Below are positions 1-10,210 of a stretch of 64,000 nt of DNA, in pieces. A program made the translations under genes and the position numbers. Source of the stretch: Rhizobium sp. ICMP 5592 (GTDB lineage: Bacteria > Pseudomonadota > Alphaproteobacteria > Rhizobiales > Rhizobiaceae); NCBI RefSeq assembly GCF_009498525.1, contig NZ_QSNT01000010.1:1-64000 (forward strand), given 5' to 3'. Position 1 is the stretch's first letter; every line of letters begins with the position of its first letter. A model generated the notes under the pieces. It made no database searches. It was not told the DNA's origin and was given only the letters and a program-made list of their open reading frames with translations.

Positions 1-320
1 TGGAAGCGGCCCGCATGGACGGTGCATCGCTGGCAAAGGAAATCATCTACGTGCTGACGCCGATGGCGATCCCGGGGCTGGCTTCGACGATGCTGCTCAA
101 CATCATTCTTGCCTGGAACGAGGCCTTCTGGACGCTCAATCTTTCGTCCGTCGATGCGGCGCCGCTCAGCACCTTCATCGCCTCCTATTCCAGCCCGGAG
201 GGCCTGTTCTACGCCAAGCTTTCGGCGGCATCGACGATGGCGATCGCCCCGATCCTGATCCTTGGCTGGTTCAGCCAGAAACAACTCGTCCGTGGCCTCA
301 CCTTCGGCGCGGTTAAGTAA
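1..320 (+). CDS. smoG: Carbohydrate ABC transporter permease, C-terminal part (SmoG/MalG type)
   Basis: This is the 3' end of an inner-membrane permease; the reading frame is already open at base 3 and the start lies before the window. It begins with EAARMDGAS, the EAA-G cytoplasmic loop by which MalF/MalG-type permeases dock onto the ATPase. Hydrophobic segments follow and it ends in LTFGAVK, as MalG-family proteins do. The ATPase gene starts 11 bases after the stop and a SmoS-type sorbitol dehydrogenase overlaps that gene, so the operon is the sorbitol/mannitol smo operon by context. The symbol is inferred from the neighbours rather than from this fragment alone. Confidence 0.8.
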   Translation, partial: EAARMDGASLAKEIIYVLTPMAIPGLASTMLLNIILAWNEAFWTLNLSSVDAAPLSTFIASYSSPEGLFYAKLSAASTMAIAPILILGWFSQKQLVRGLTFGAVK

Positions 321-331
321 GGAAGAGAAAC

Positions 332-1329
<998 letters not shown>

Positions 1330-1333
<4 letters not shown>

Positions 1334-2103
1334 AACGACTTGAAGGAAAATCAGCCTTGATCACCGGTTCGGCACGGGGCATTGGCCGCGCCTTCGCCGA
1401 AGCTTACCTCCGCGAAGGCGCGACGGTCGCAATCGCCGACATTGATGTTGACCGTGCGAAGAAAACTGCCGAGGAACTCGGCCCCAAAGCCTACTTCGTG
1501 CAGATGGACGTCACCGATCAAGCCTCGATCGATGCCGCGATCGCCACTGTCGATGCAAAGACAGGTGGCATCGACATTCTTATCAACAATGCAGCGCTTT
1601 TTGATCTCGCGCCAATCGTTCAGATTACCCAGAAGAGTTTCGATACGCTGTTCGCCATCAATGTCTCCGGCACACTGTTCACGCTGCAGGCCGCGGCGAA
1701 ATCGATGATTGCGCGTGGCAGGGGCGGCAAGATCATCAACATGGCAAGCCAGGCGGGACGCCGTGGCGAGGCCCTGGTTGGGGTCTATTGCGCGACAAAG
1801 GCCGCCGTTATTTCGCTGACCCAATCGGCTGGCCTCGATCTCATCAAGTATGGGATCAATGTCAACGCTATTGCGCCGGGCGTCGTCGACGGAGAACACT
1901 GGGACGGCGTGGATTTGAAATTTGCAAATTACGAAAATCGCCCGCTCGGCGAAAAGAAACGGCTGGTCGGCAAGGCAGTGCCCTTCGGCCGAATGGGAAC
2001 TGCGGCAGATTTGACCGGCATGGCAATCTTCCTTGCGTCCAAGGAAGCCGACTACATCGTCGCCCAGACATATAACGTCGATGGTGGCAATTGGATGAGC
2101 TAG
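1330..2103 (+). CDS. smoS: Sorbitol dehydrogenase, short-chain (SmoS type)
   Basis: This 257-residue SDR should oxidise D-sorbitol (and possibly galactitol or L-iditol) to the ketose with NAD. The cofactor motif TGSARGIG is at residues 12-19, NNAA at 86-89, Ser near 140 and the YxxxK pair at Tyr153/Lys157. Long stretches, including the ASQAGRRGEALVGVYCATK region and the VAQTYNVDGGNWMS tail, match the Rhodobacter sphaeroides SmoS as I remember it, so the specific name is well supported. It overlaps smoK by four bases and is the last gene of the operon; a fructose-processing kinase would be expected elsewhere. Confidence 0.92.
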
Positions 2104-2160
2104 CGGCTATCAATCGCGAAGGTCAGGTTCATTGTAATCAGAACAATCGGAACCAGCAGG

Positions 2161-3099
2161 ATGAGCAGCCCAACCAGATCGGTCCAGCCCCGTGCTCTGC
2201 GGAAGGTCGCACCTCAGCTCGCGCCAAAATTCGAGCAAATCCTGACGACTGAGCATGATACCTTCGTTTGGCGGATCGACGACTACCCCTGGGTGCGTTC
2301 GCTCTGGAATTTTCATCCGGAGTTCGAGATCCACCTCATCCGCAAGTCCTCCGGCACAGCCTATGTCGGTGACTATATCGGCGACTTCGGACCTGGCGAC
2401 GTCACCGTGATCGGCAGCAACCTACCGCATGATTGGGTCTCGCATATCGGTAAGGACGACAAGATCTCGGGACGGGATCTTGTCGTCCAGTTCGATCCGG
2501 ACAAACTGCGACAGGCAAGCCAGCATCTACCCGAAATAAAACGGCTTAACTCCCTTTTGACGACAGCTCAGCGGGGATTGAGGTTCTCGGGCGCAACAGC
2601 GCAGCGCGCGGCTCATCTGCTGGAGACTATTGGCAAATTCGAGGGATTGGAAAGATTGATCCGCTTCCTGCGTGTCCTGGAATTGCTGGCAGATTCTAAG
2701 GAGTGCGAAGTTCTATCTTCACCCGAATTCGCGCCGAACGTCGATGCGCTCACATTAAACACCATGCAGCGCGCCATTCTCCACATTAATAGTCACTTTA
2801 CGGAAAAAATCCAACTACCCGACGTTGCTGCTGTCGCCAATATGTCAACGAACAGATTCAGCCGGTTCTTCATTAAGAACACGGGCCGCAGTTTTACCGA
2901 TTATGTCGTGAGTCTGCGCATAGGGCGAGCTTGCAGACTGTTATCGGAGAGTGACAAGCCTGTCATCGATATTTGCTATGAAGTCGGCTATACCAACTTG
3001 TCCAACTTTAACCGCTCCTTTCTCCGTCATGTCGGCAAAAGCCCTTCCGCCTACAGGAAGGCTGCTCACGGAAAACGTGTCTCCACGGATTCCCAGTGA
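2161..3099 (+). CDS. AraC-family transcriptional regulator
   Basis: This 312-residue protein has an N-terminal cupin-like sensing domain (FHPEFEIHLI and FGPGDVTVIGSNLPHDW resemble sugar-responsive AraC members). The C-terminal double helix-turn-helix covers roughly residues 205-300 and ends in the typical EVGYTNLSNFNRSFLRHVGKSPSAYRK. It begins 57 bases after smoS on the same strand, so it may be co-transcribed with and control the polyol operon. The start has only a weak ribosome site (CAGG directly before the ATG). The effector is not predictable from sequence. Confidence 0.9.
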   Translation: MSSPTRSVQPRALRKVAPQLAPKFEQILTTEHDTFVWRIDDYPWVRSLWNFHPEFEIHLIRKSSGTAYVGDYIGDFGPGDVTVIGSNLPHDWVSHIGKDDKISGRDLVVQFDPDKLRQASQHLPEIKRLNSLLTTAQRGLRFSGATAQRAAHLLETIGKFEGLERLIRFLRVLELLADSKECEVLSSPEFAPNVDALTLNTMQRAILHINSHFTEKIQLPDVAAVANMSTNRFSRFFIKNTGRSFTDYVVSLRIGRACRLLSESDKPVIDICYEVGYTNLSNFNRSFLRHVGKSPSAYRKAAHGKRVSTDSQ

Positions 3100-3404
3100 G
3101 TACCGATGCGACGCACCCAGGCATCCGCAGGAAAGAAGTTCGGTATAAAGCATGCAATTAATCTGCTGATCGTACGGCGCCTTTTAACATTGCAGAATTT
3201 CTCATAAACCTGCATCCGAGCGCCTCTGAAATTTAGCGGCATAGTAATATTTCCGATTTACGGGCATTCGAAGGTTCAATCGGCAGCGTCGCCGTTCAAG
3301 TCGAGGGAAACGACGCGGACGAAGGTGGTCACCGATCATTCGCAAGGACGAGCTCTTCGTCCCAACGCGCACCGTCTTTCTTCTCATTTCGAAAGGCATA
3401 AGTG
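3100..3404. other. Convergent intergenic region, no gene seen
   Basis: About 305 bases lie between two convergent genes. I see no convincing reading frame. A GCGTCG/CGACGC inverted repeat near 3284-3313 could form a weak hairpin, but it lacks a T-tract, so I do not call a terminator. Confidence 0.5.
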
Positions 3405-5285
3405 CTATGCGACGAGTCTACTCCTCGGCTTCACCCCTTGCACGACGGCAACTGGACTACCAAACCGCTGGTCGTCGACTGCTTCCGCCTCGCCCAAATT
3501 GAATTGGGAGACCAACTCATGCAGATGCGTTGCCTCACTCGCCAAGATGGCACTTGCCGCACTGGTTTCCTCGACCATCCCGGCGTTCTGCTGCGTAACT
3601 TGATCCATTTGGTTGACCGCGGCATTAACCTCGCCGAGACCCATGGCCTGTTCACTGGCGGAAGTCGCGATGGAAAGAACACGGTGATTGATTTCGGTCA
3701 CATGGCCCTCGATCGCGTTCAGGGCATCGCCGGTTGCACGAACCAGCAACACGCCGTTCTCGACTTCTTGCCCCGACTTACGAATAAGCTCCTTGATCTC
3801 CTTGGCAGCCTTAGCGGATCGCTGAGCCAGTTCCCGCACTTCCTGAGCAACGACGGCAAAACCCTTGCCCGCTTCACCCGCGCGCGCCGCTTCGACGCCG
3901 GCGTTGAGGGCGAGCAGGTTGGTTTGGAAAGCGATCTCGTCGATGACCCCGATGATATTGACGATCTGCGACGAAGAATTCTCAATGCGCCGCATGGCCT
4001 CTACGGCATCGGCAACAATCTTGGCCGAGCGGGTTGCGCTCGCTGTCGCATCACTGACGATGGAGCGCGCTTCTTCGGCTCGCTTGGAAGAGTTCGCGAC
4101 ATTGACCGTGATTTCATCAAGGGCAGCGGCGGTCTCTTCCAACGAGGCCGCCTGCTGTTCCGTTCTGCGTGAGAGATTGTCGGTGCTGACGCTGATCTCG
4201 CGTGAGCCGTCATTCATTGCGCCCGCGGCAATCGAGACAGACGTCAAGGTGTCCCTCAATTGAAGCACCGCTGAATTGAGGTCACGCCGAAGCGCCTCGA
4301 AATCAGGGGACATAGGTTCAAGAAGCTGAAAACTGAGATCGCCAGCAGCCAGACGGGTCAATCCATCAGCCAACGCCGAAGTGGCGTCTCGAAGACGCCT
4401 ATCCGCCGCTGCATCAGCCTCTTCCGTCAAACGCTTGCGATCGACCTCTGCAATCTCTCGATTTCTTTCGGCTTCCAATTCGAGCCGCCTGTTGGCGATC
4501 GCAGCCTGCCGAAAGACTTCGACGGCACCGGCCATCCGGCCTATTTCATCAGTCCGATCCGCATAGGGAATTACGCTCTCAGTGTCGCCGACGGCAAGCT
4601 TGGTCATCGAAGCGGTGATAGCCTTGATCGGTTTGGCTATGCTGATCAATGCATAGAGCGAAGACCCAAGCACCAGTGCGAGCACCAGTCCGATGACGGC
4701 AAAGGCAGTAAAGCGTGTCTTGTCATACGTGTTATCGGCCGAAGCAACGGCAGCTTCGGCATTCTGCGTAGCAATTGCCACGAGTTCATCCATGGCCGCA
4801 AAAGCCGGCTTACTTGCTTCCATCATGCCGGTCAGAACGCCGGTCGCCTCATCATATTGGCTCATCTTGGCAAGCGTGAACACACCCTCGCCCTTTTGGG
4901 TGAATTCGCCCAAGCTTTTGTCGATGATCGCAAGCAGTTCGGCCTCCCGAGCATTGGGTCCGAGCTGCTGGGCGCGGGCAACTTCTTCCTTGGCGACCCC
5001 CTGAAGCCTCTTCACGCTCTCCTCCGCAGCCTGCATGATGTCCGGTTTCGAGGCCGTGATATAGGTAAAATAGGCCGTCTGAATCGCCTGCATGTCGGAC
5101 TTGATGTCCTTTGCGGCGAGGATGCTGGGCAGCGAGCTCCGCGTTATCTCCACAGAGCCCTCATGCAAATCTGTGAGCCCGTTGACCGACGTATATGCGA
5201 AAGCCACCACAATAATCGCAACGGCCGAAAATATGGCAATGAGCGATGCTCTGATCGATGGCCTCTTCAGCCTTTTGCGTTTCAT
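3405..5285 (-). CDS. Methyl-accepting chemotaxis protein
   Basis: This 626-residue chemoreceptor has a short cytoplasmic start, TM1 (about 14-34), a periplasmic four-helix-bundle sensor domain of about 155 residues, and TM2 (about 190-213). A HAMP domain follows, with a second HAMP-like linker, and then the signalling domain. The hairpin tip reads GVIDEIAFQTNLLALNAGVEAARAG, the highly conserved CheA/CheW contact region. The C-terminus (SRLVA) has no NWETF-type pentapeptide, so it would not tether CheR/CheB directly. The gene stands alone; its ligand may be one of the carbon sources handled nearby, but that is inference. Confidence 0.95.
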   Translation of the reverse strand: MKRKRLKRPSIRASLIAIFSAVAIIVVAFAYTSVNGLTDLHEGSVEITRSSLPSILAAKDIKSDMQAIQTAYFTYITASKPDIMQAAEESVKRLQGVAKEEVARAQQLGPNAREAELLAIIDKSLGEFTQKGEGVFTLAKMSQYDEATGVLTGMMEASKPAFAAMDELVAIATQNAEAAVASADNTYDKTRFTAFAVIGLVLALVLGSSLYALISIAKPIKAITASMTKLAVGDTESVIPYADRTDEIGRMAGAVEVFRQAAIANRRLELEAERNREIAEVDRKRLTEEADAAADRRLRDATSALADGLTRLAAGDLSFQLLEPMSPDFEALRRDLNSAVLQLRDTLTSVSIAAGAMNDGSREISVSTDNLSRRTEQQAASLEETAAALDEITVNVANSSKRAEEARSIVSDATASATRSAKIVADAVEAMRRIENSSSQIVNIIGVIDEIAFQTNLLALNAGVEAARAGEAGKGFAVVAQEVRELAQRSAKAAKEIKELIRKSGQEVENGVLLVRATGDALNAIEGHVTEINHRVLSIATSASEQAMGLGEVNAAVNQMDQVTQQNAGMVEETSAASAILASEATHLHELVSQFNLGEAEAVDDQRFGSPVAVVQGVKPRSRLVA

Positions 5286-6055
5286 GAAGATACTCTCCCG
5301 TTCTCAACGCGAAAGGGAATGTCCAATTTCCCAAGCGACGACGGGCAGAAACATAAGGTATAGGCGATTAATAAAATGTAATTTCTAAAGAAGACGAAGG
5401 TTTTAATCAATTTCAAACAACATAATTTTAAAAAACGGAAAAATTTAACGCCAGTCCTGAAAGTATTTTAGAAATTTACAAAATAGCTATCTTGTCGTTG
5501 TTAAACATCGCTTCTCATTGCAATAGATACTATTACATAAAAAATAACTACACCAATAATATATTTGGCATAAGAGTATCGGTCTGCCAACTTCCAGCAC
5601 CTTCACACGTGAACACGACTTCGGAAATGGGACGACTGGCTGTCTCGCTCAAATGCAGAGCTGGGGAATGCAGCGCGCAAAAGACATTTCTTTTTCATGT
5701 TGGAGGCTAGTTGGCGCAGGCCTGAGCATTGGGATAGCGCCCTGGCCATATGTTGCGGAAGGTATTCGCTTCGAAAATTGGTCGTATCCCTTAGCTTCCG
5801 GGAGAGCAGACATGAATACGTGCCATTGCGGCGAGCGAAATAAGAAGTCTTCAATATTTCGCATTTGACTTGGGGAGCAGGCACAGGATTTTCGCATGTC
5901 AGCTACATCGCCTTGGAAAGAATCGAACCCGAGATCCACTATTCGATTTCAGGCTGGGTCGCATAAATGACTTTTGTAAAACCAAAAACCGGTTTCGCTA
6001 CTTTCTGTTATGGACTGACATTCACTCTTTCGACCTAGGTAGACGTCGCCACGCC
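5286..6055. other. AT-rich intergenic region without recognisable gene
   Basis: About 770 bases lie between the chemoreceptor start and the fructokinase remnant. The part from 5380 to 5600 is markedly AT-rich compared with the surrounding genes. Short frames exist on both strands (for example 5649-5939 minus), but none shows a ribosome site plus recognisable domain. It probably contains the chemoreceptor promoter and decayed DNA. Confidence 0.5.
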
Positions 6056-6360
6056 TCAACCAATTTCGTAACTCCAGAGCGGGTTCCCAACGGCGCGCGG
6101 CACAGTGATAGCAGCGATTTTGGCGCCGCGCGTCCGCGCGTCACGCACTGCATCTTCACTCGAGCTCGCGACTTCAACCTTCGTCAGCAGATCGTTCATT
6201 TTCAAGGGCGCAAGAATGCCCGCATCAAAACCCTGCCGCGTGCCGTGTAGCCGGCTACACCCTTCGTGATGACGACAAGTTTGGTGCCGCGCCACAGCCA
6301 TTTGGCTACCAATTCCTCATGGTTGCCTCCTCGCCGAACGAGTCGAAATCCTCAACAATC
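6056..6360 (-). pseudogene. Fructokinase (PfkB family) remnant, C-terminal part, frameshifted and deleted
   Basis: On the minus strand three broken pieces in different frames read like consecutive parts of a rhizobial fructokinase. They are IVEDFDSFGEEATMRNW ending in a stop, then LVAKWLWRGTKLVVITKGVAGYTARG, then GFDAGILAPLKMNDLLTK continuing to ITVPRAVGNPLWSYEIG and a stop. The second piece is the GAKLVVITKG strand of PfkB kinases and the third follows the GDTF(N/D)AGIL active-site motif. The stretch containing the catalytic GAGD is lost between pieces two and three. It sits directly behind the xylitol-dehydrogenase-like gene, where a ketose kinase would make metabolic sense. Confidence 0.75.
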
Positions 6361-6378
6361 CTCGCACAAAAGATTCTC

Positions 6379-7425
6379 TCAGCCTTTAAATGTAATCTGC
6401 AGCTTGACGTCGCTCGGGCGTGCTTCCACGGCACGATCGAAGGCTTCGATCGATTGCTCGAATGCGAAGGTCTCAGAGATCAGCGGCTTCAGGTCGACAC
6501 GGCCGGATGCGATCAGCGCGATCGAGCGATCGTATTGATGAGCGTAACGGAAGACCGTCTCGATGCGGACTTCCTTCGTCGAGGCGGTCGAGACATCGAA
6601 GCCGACCGGGGCGACCGGCAGGCCGACGGCGACGATGACGCCGCCTGGGCGCGGCAGCTCCATGACGGTTTCCCATGCCTTTGGCGAACCGGAGCACTCG
6701 AAGACGACATCGGCGCCCCAACCGTCGGTCAGGCGCTTGACCTCCTCGATCAGGTTCTTCTCGCGGATGTTGACAGGGATCACGCCCTGATACTGAGCCG
6801 CAATATCGAGCTTCGGCTGGGCAAGGTCGGCAACAATGGCGCGGGCGCAGCCGCCGGCAAGCACCGCAATCGCCACCATGGTACCGATCGGGCCGGCGCC
6901 GAGCACAACGGCGGTATCACCGGGCGTGATCTTTGCCTTGGCCGCCGCCTGCATGCCGACCGCGAAAGGCTCGACCATCGCGCCCTCGGCAAAGCTGACA
7001 TTGTCCGGCAGCTTGAAGGTATAATTGGCCGGATGCACGACGAAGGGCGTCAGCACGCCATGGATCGGCGGCGTCGCCCAGAAGGTGACGGCGGGATCGA
7101 CATTATACATGCCAAGGCGGCTCGCCTTCGAATTGGCATCGGGAATGCCGGGCTCCATGCAGACGCGATCACCGACCTTCAGATGCGAAACACCGGCGCC
7201 GACTTCGACCACCGTGCCGGCCGCCTCGTGGCCAAGCACCATCGGCGCATTGACGATGAACGGACCAATGCGGCCATGGGTGTAATAATGCACATCCGAT
7301 CCGCAGACGCCGACCGTATGGATCTTGATCTTCACCTCGCCCGGCCCAACCTCCTGCGGCAGGTCGATATCGCGTAGTTTGAGTTCATGTTGGCGTTCGA
7401 GAACCAATGCGCGTTGCGTCGTCAT
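6379..7425 (-). CDS. Zinc-dependent MDR alcohol dehydrogenase, xylitol/polyol dehydrogenase type
   Basis: This 348-residue medium-chain dehydrogenase probably interconverts a pentitol such as xylitol with its ketose using NAD. The catalytic zinc site is visible in GVCGSDVHYY and GHEAAG, and the Rossmann motif is GAGPIG. The four-cysteine structural zinc loop is replaced by a Cys-poor loop (PDANSKASRLGMYN), as in rhizobial xylitol dehydrogenases. I chose the ATG of MTTQRALV; an upstream in-frame extension has no family support. It is the last intact gene of a minus-strand operon with an SDR and a sugar ABC importer. Sorbitol or L-iditol could also be the substrate. Confidence 0.85.
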   Translation of the reverse strand: MTTQRALVLERQHELKLRDIDLPQEVGPGEVKIKIHTVGVCGSDVHYYTHGRIGPFIVNAPMVLGHEAAGTVVEVGAGVSHLKVGDRVCMEPGIPDANSKASRLGMYNVDPAVTFWATPPIHGVLTPFVVHPANYTFKLPDNVSFAEGAMVEPFAVGMQAAAKAKITPGDTAVVLGAGPIGTMVAIAVLAGGCARAIVADLAQPKLDIAAQYQGVIPVNIREKNLIEEVKRLTDGWGADVVFECSGSPKAWETVMELPRPGGVIVAVGLPVAPVGFDVSTASTKEVRIETVFRYAHQYDRSIALIASGRVDLKPLISETFAFEQSIEAFDRAVEARPSDVKLQITFKG

Positions 7426-7481
7426 TTTTATTGATCCGTTTTTGATGTCCAAGGCGTCTTCGAGAAAACTTTCACGAAGCA

Positions 7482-8216
7482 CTAGTTGATCGCGAATCCA
7501 GAATCGATCGGCATGGAAACACCGTTCACCATCGCCGCACGCTCGGAGAGAAGAAAAAGCACAACCTCGGCGACCTCGTTGGTCTCGACGAAGCGGCCCA
7601 GCGGCATGCGGGCCAACATCGGCCCGGCTTTCTCGGGATCACTCCACGCCTTCTTCGCCATATCGGTCAGCGTAATGGTCGGATTGACGCAGTTGACGCG
7701 GATACCATGCCGGCCGAGTTCGTTGGCCATGACGCGGCTCATGGCATCGAGAGCGCCCTTCGAGGCGCAATAAGCGGCGTGGTCTGCAAAGCCCGTGGTG
7801 GCCGACGCGCTCGACACGTTGACGATGGCACCGCCAGTGCCCAGGGCGATGCGGGACCGCGCATACTCCTGCGAGACAATCAATGGCGCACGGGCATTGA
7901 CGGCGATCAGATGATCGAACGCCTCCGTGGTGACATCGACGAAAGCTTCAAGCGTCGTCGTCCCCGCGCAGTTGACCAGATAGTCGACGGGCATTGCGGC
8001 GGCGGCTGCCGCGCGCGTGGCGACCGCATCGGCAAGATCGACGGCAATAGAGCGGCTGCCGATTTCAGCTTCGAGCGATCTCAAGTCTGCTTCCGAGCGG
8101 CTGATCGCCACCACTTGCGCGCCACGGCTTGCGAGCATCTGCGCGACCGTGCGGCCTATGCCCTTGCCGGCGCCAGTTACCAGAACCGATTTTCCAGAAA
8201 AGTCCATCGAAGTCAT
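7482..8216 (-). CDS. SDR oxidoreductase resembling L-xylulose reductase (DCXR)
   Basis: This 244-residue short-chain dehydrogenase has TGAGKGIG (14-21), VNCAG, Ser near 135, the YCASK catalytic pair (Tyr149/Lys153) and a DSGF tail. The pattern ITLTDMAKKAWSDPEKAGPMLARMPLGRF closely parallels the mammalian dicarbonyl/L-xylulose reductase sequence I remember. Paired with the xylitol-dehydrogenase-like gene 57 bases downstream, it suggests L-xylulose (or L-arabitol) -> xylitol -> D-xylulose. Its ribosome site overlaps the end of the preceding permease gene. The exact pentose or pentitol is inference. Confidence 0.85.
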   Translation of the reverse strand: MTSMDFSGKSVLVTGAGKGIGRTVAQMLASRGAQVVAISRSEADLRSLEAEIGSRSIAVDLADAVATRAAAAAAMPVDYLVNCAGTTTLEAFVDVTTEAFDHLIAVNARAPLIVSQEYARSRIALGTGGAIVNVSSASATTGFADHAAYCASKGALDAMSRVMANELGRHGIRVNCVNPTITLTDMAKKAWSDPEKAGPMLARMPLGRFVETNEVAEVVLFLLSERAAMVNGVSMPIDSGFAIN

Positions 8217-8220
8217 GTTG

Positions 8221-9195
8221 TCAGCTCATCTCTCTTTTGCTGTCAAGTTTTGCCTGGAGGATGACGACCACCAGAAGGAAGCCACCGCGAATGACGGATT
8301 GCCAATAAGCCGACAGCGAAATCCATCCCAGGCCGTTTTCGAAATTAAGAATGTTGAAGACCAAGCCAAGCAGCAGCGCGCCCGCCAGCGTGGCGCCGAC
8401 GGAACCAGCTCCGCCGGTCAAAAGCGTACCGCCAACAACGACTGACGCGATAGCAAACAGCTCCCAGCCGACGCCTTCCGTTGGCTGTCCCGCGCCGAAT
8501 TGCGAGGCGAGGATGACCCCGGCGAGACCAGCAAGCGCCCCCGAGGCCAGATAGACGATGGTGAGCGTGCGCTCGACCTTCAGGCCGATGAGCGCGGCGG
8601 TCCCCTCGCCGTCGCCGATCGCCAGTACATGGCGACCAGCGGGAAGCCGTTCCAGCACCAGCCAGCCAACGATGAAGGCGACAAGCGCGATCCATGCGGG
8701 GATCGGGAACCCAAGGAAATCATCCTGGCCAATCATCGTGAAACCGGTGTCATAGGACACCGAAACCGACTGGTTGTCAGCCAGCAGCAGCGCTGTGCCG
8801 TAGGATGCGAGCATCATCGCCAGCGTGGCGATGAAGGGCTGGATGCGCATTCTGGTGACGACCAGACCATTCACCAGGCCGGCAAGTAAGCCCGTACTCA
8901 CGCCGCCGGCGAGGCCCGCCCACCATGAATGGGTCGACAGCATCGCCGCGACCACGCTGGAGCACGCTGCAACACCGCCGACCGAGAGATCGATCCCGCC
9001 GGTGATAATGACGAAGGCCATGCCGAGCGCGACCAGCGTGAACATCGAGTTGTAACGCAGGAAACTCAGTATATTGAATGACGACAGGAAATTGTCGTAG
9101 CGAAGCGCACCGAACAGGATAAGTGCGGCGAGCGCGAACAACACACCAAGGCGGGCAAGATCGCCGGAGGATTTCGGTTTCAGCAAGTTCAGCAT
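8221..9195 (-). CDS. Sugar ABC transporter permease (YjfF/RbsC type)
   Basis: This 324-residue inner-membrane permease of the CUT2 class has about eight to ten hydrophobic segments and the family motif ITGGIDLSVGG near residue 65. A second glycine-rich loop reads VVVGGTLLTGGAGSVGATLAGA. GAGGAG lies seven bases before the ATG. It is the second of two different permeases in the operon, as in the YtfT/YjfF galactofuranose importer, and four bases separate its stop from the SDR start. Confidence 0.92.
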   Translation of the reverse strand: MLNLLKPKSSGDLARLGVLFALAALILFGALRYDNFLSSFNILSFLRYNSMFTLVALGMAFVIITGGIDLSVGGVAACSSVVAAMLSTHSWWAGLAGGVSTGLLAGLVNGLVVTRMRIQPFIATLAMMLASYGTALLLADNQSVSVSYDTGFTMIGQDDFLGFPIPAWIALVAFIVGWLVLERLPAGRHVLAIGDGEGTAALIGLKVERTLTIVYLASGALAGLAGVILASQFGAGQPTEGVGWELFAIASVVVGGTLLTGGAGSVGATLAGALLLGLVFNILNFENGLGWISLSAYWQSVIRGGFLLVVVILQAKLDSKREMS

Positions 9196-9204
9196 CTCTG
9201 CTCC

Positions 9205-10209
9205 TCAGATCCTGTCTGCGCGCTGCTGGATGAAGACCGCAATCACGATCAGTCCGGCCTTGACGATGAGGGCGGCGGCGTCCGGCACGCCATTGGCAAG
9301 CAATGTGTAACGGACAAGCTGGATAACAAGTGCGCCCATCAATGTGCCGATAATGTTGGCGCGGCCGCCGGTGAGCAACGATCCGCCAACCGCGACGGCG
9401 GCAATGGCGTCCAGTTCCATCCCCATTCCGACAAGATTGGCATCACTGGCGGAGTTTCGAGCAACCACCACCAGTCCGGCTATGCCGGCCAGCGCGCCGC
9501 TGATCAAGTAGACGACGATTTTGATGCGGCGAACTGGAATGCCGGTCAGTCGCGCCGCCTTTTCGTTTCCGCCGACAGCAAGGATCTGCCGGCCGATGAT
9601 CGTGTAGCGGATGAGCGCATAAGCGAGGGCGGTGATGACGAGCATCAGCACCACCTGCGCCGGAATACCGAAAAGGTTTCCCATCGCGATGAACTGGAAA
9701 GAGGGGTTCTTGAACACCTGCAAATTGCCGTTGGTCATGACCTGAGCGACGCCACGACCGGCAATGAACAGAACAAGTGTCGCGACGATCGGCTGGATGG
9801 AAAACCGCGTCACCAGCAGCCCGTTGAAGACCCCGAGCAAGGCTGCGACGACGACCGGAATCACGAAGGCGAGGCCGACGGCGAGTGCCATATTGTCGAT
9901 CTGGAAGACATCCCCCATGAAGATCATCGGCGCCAGCGCACCCGAGATCGCCATCAGCGAGCCGACGGAGAGGTCGATGCCGCCAGTCGAAATGACCAGC
10001 GTCATTCCCGTCGCGACGATGACGATGGTCGCCACCTGCGTCAGGTTAACGTTGAACGTTTGCCACGACAGAAAATGCGGCGTGACCATCATGTTGAAGA
10101 TCAGGAGCGCGATGAAGGCCGCAAACGTCCCGTAGCGGCTGAGCATCACCAGAGGTGATGCCTTGGCTCGTCGGGTGTGTGAGAGAGAAGATGTATCGCT
10201 GACTGTCAT
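9205..10209 (-). CDS. Sugar ABC transporter permease (YtfT/RbsC type)
   Basis: This 334-residue CUT2 permease is a partner of the following permease gene. It shows ISTGGIDLSVGSLMAISGA near residue 75 and AVAVGGSLLTGGRANIIGTLMGALVI in the C-terminal half, both typical of RbsC/YtfT proteins. One base separates its start from the ATPase stop. Two non-identical permeases should form the heterodimeric channel. Confidence 0.92.
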   Translation of the reverse strand: MTVSDTSSLSHTRRAKASPLVMLSRYGTFAAFIALLIFNMMVTPHFLSWQTFNVNLTQVATIVIVATGMTLVISTGGIDLSVGSLMAISGALAPMIFMGDVFQIDNMALAVGLAFVIPVVVAALLGVFNGLLVTRFSIQPIVATLVLFIAGRGVAQVMTNGNLQVFKNPSFQFIAMGNLFGIPAQVVLMLVITALAYALIRYTIIGRQILAVGGNEKAARLTGIPVRRIKIVVYLISGALAGIAGLVVVARNSASDANLVGMGMELDAIAAVAVGGSLLTGGRANIIGTLMGALVIQLVRYTLLANGVPDAAALIVKAGLIVIAVFIQQRADRI

Positions 10210-10210
10210 G

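Noticed and set aside
5649..5939. Minus-strand reading frame of 96 codons in the AT-rich gap
   Set aside because: No recognisable domain and no ribosome site; overlapping frames on both strands are similarly open, so it is likely chance.
5915..5945. GAATCGAACCCGA on the plus strand resembles the T-loop of a tRNA read on the minus strand
   Set aside because: The flanking bases do not form a T-stem or acceptor stem and no anticodon arm is found in the neighbourhood.
6319..7377. Plus-strand open frame of 352 codons opposite the MDR dehydrogenase
   Set aside because: Histidine/arginine/aspartate-rich shadow of the real zinc dehydrogenase gene.
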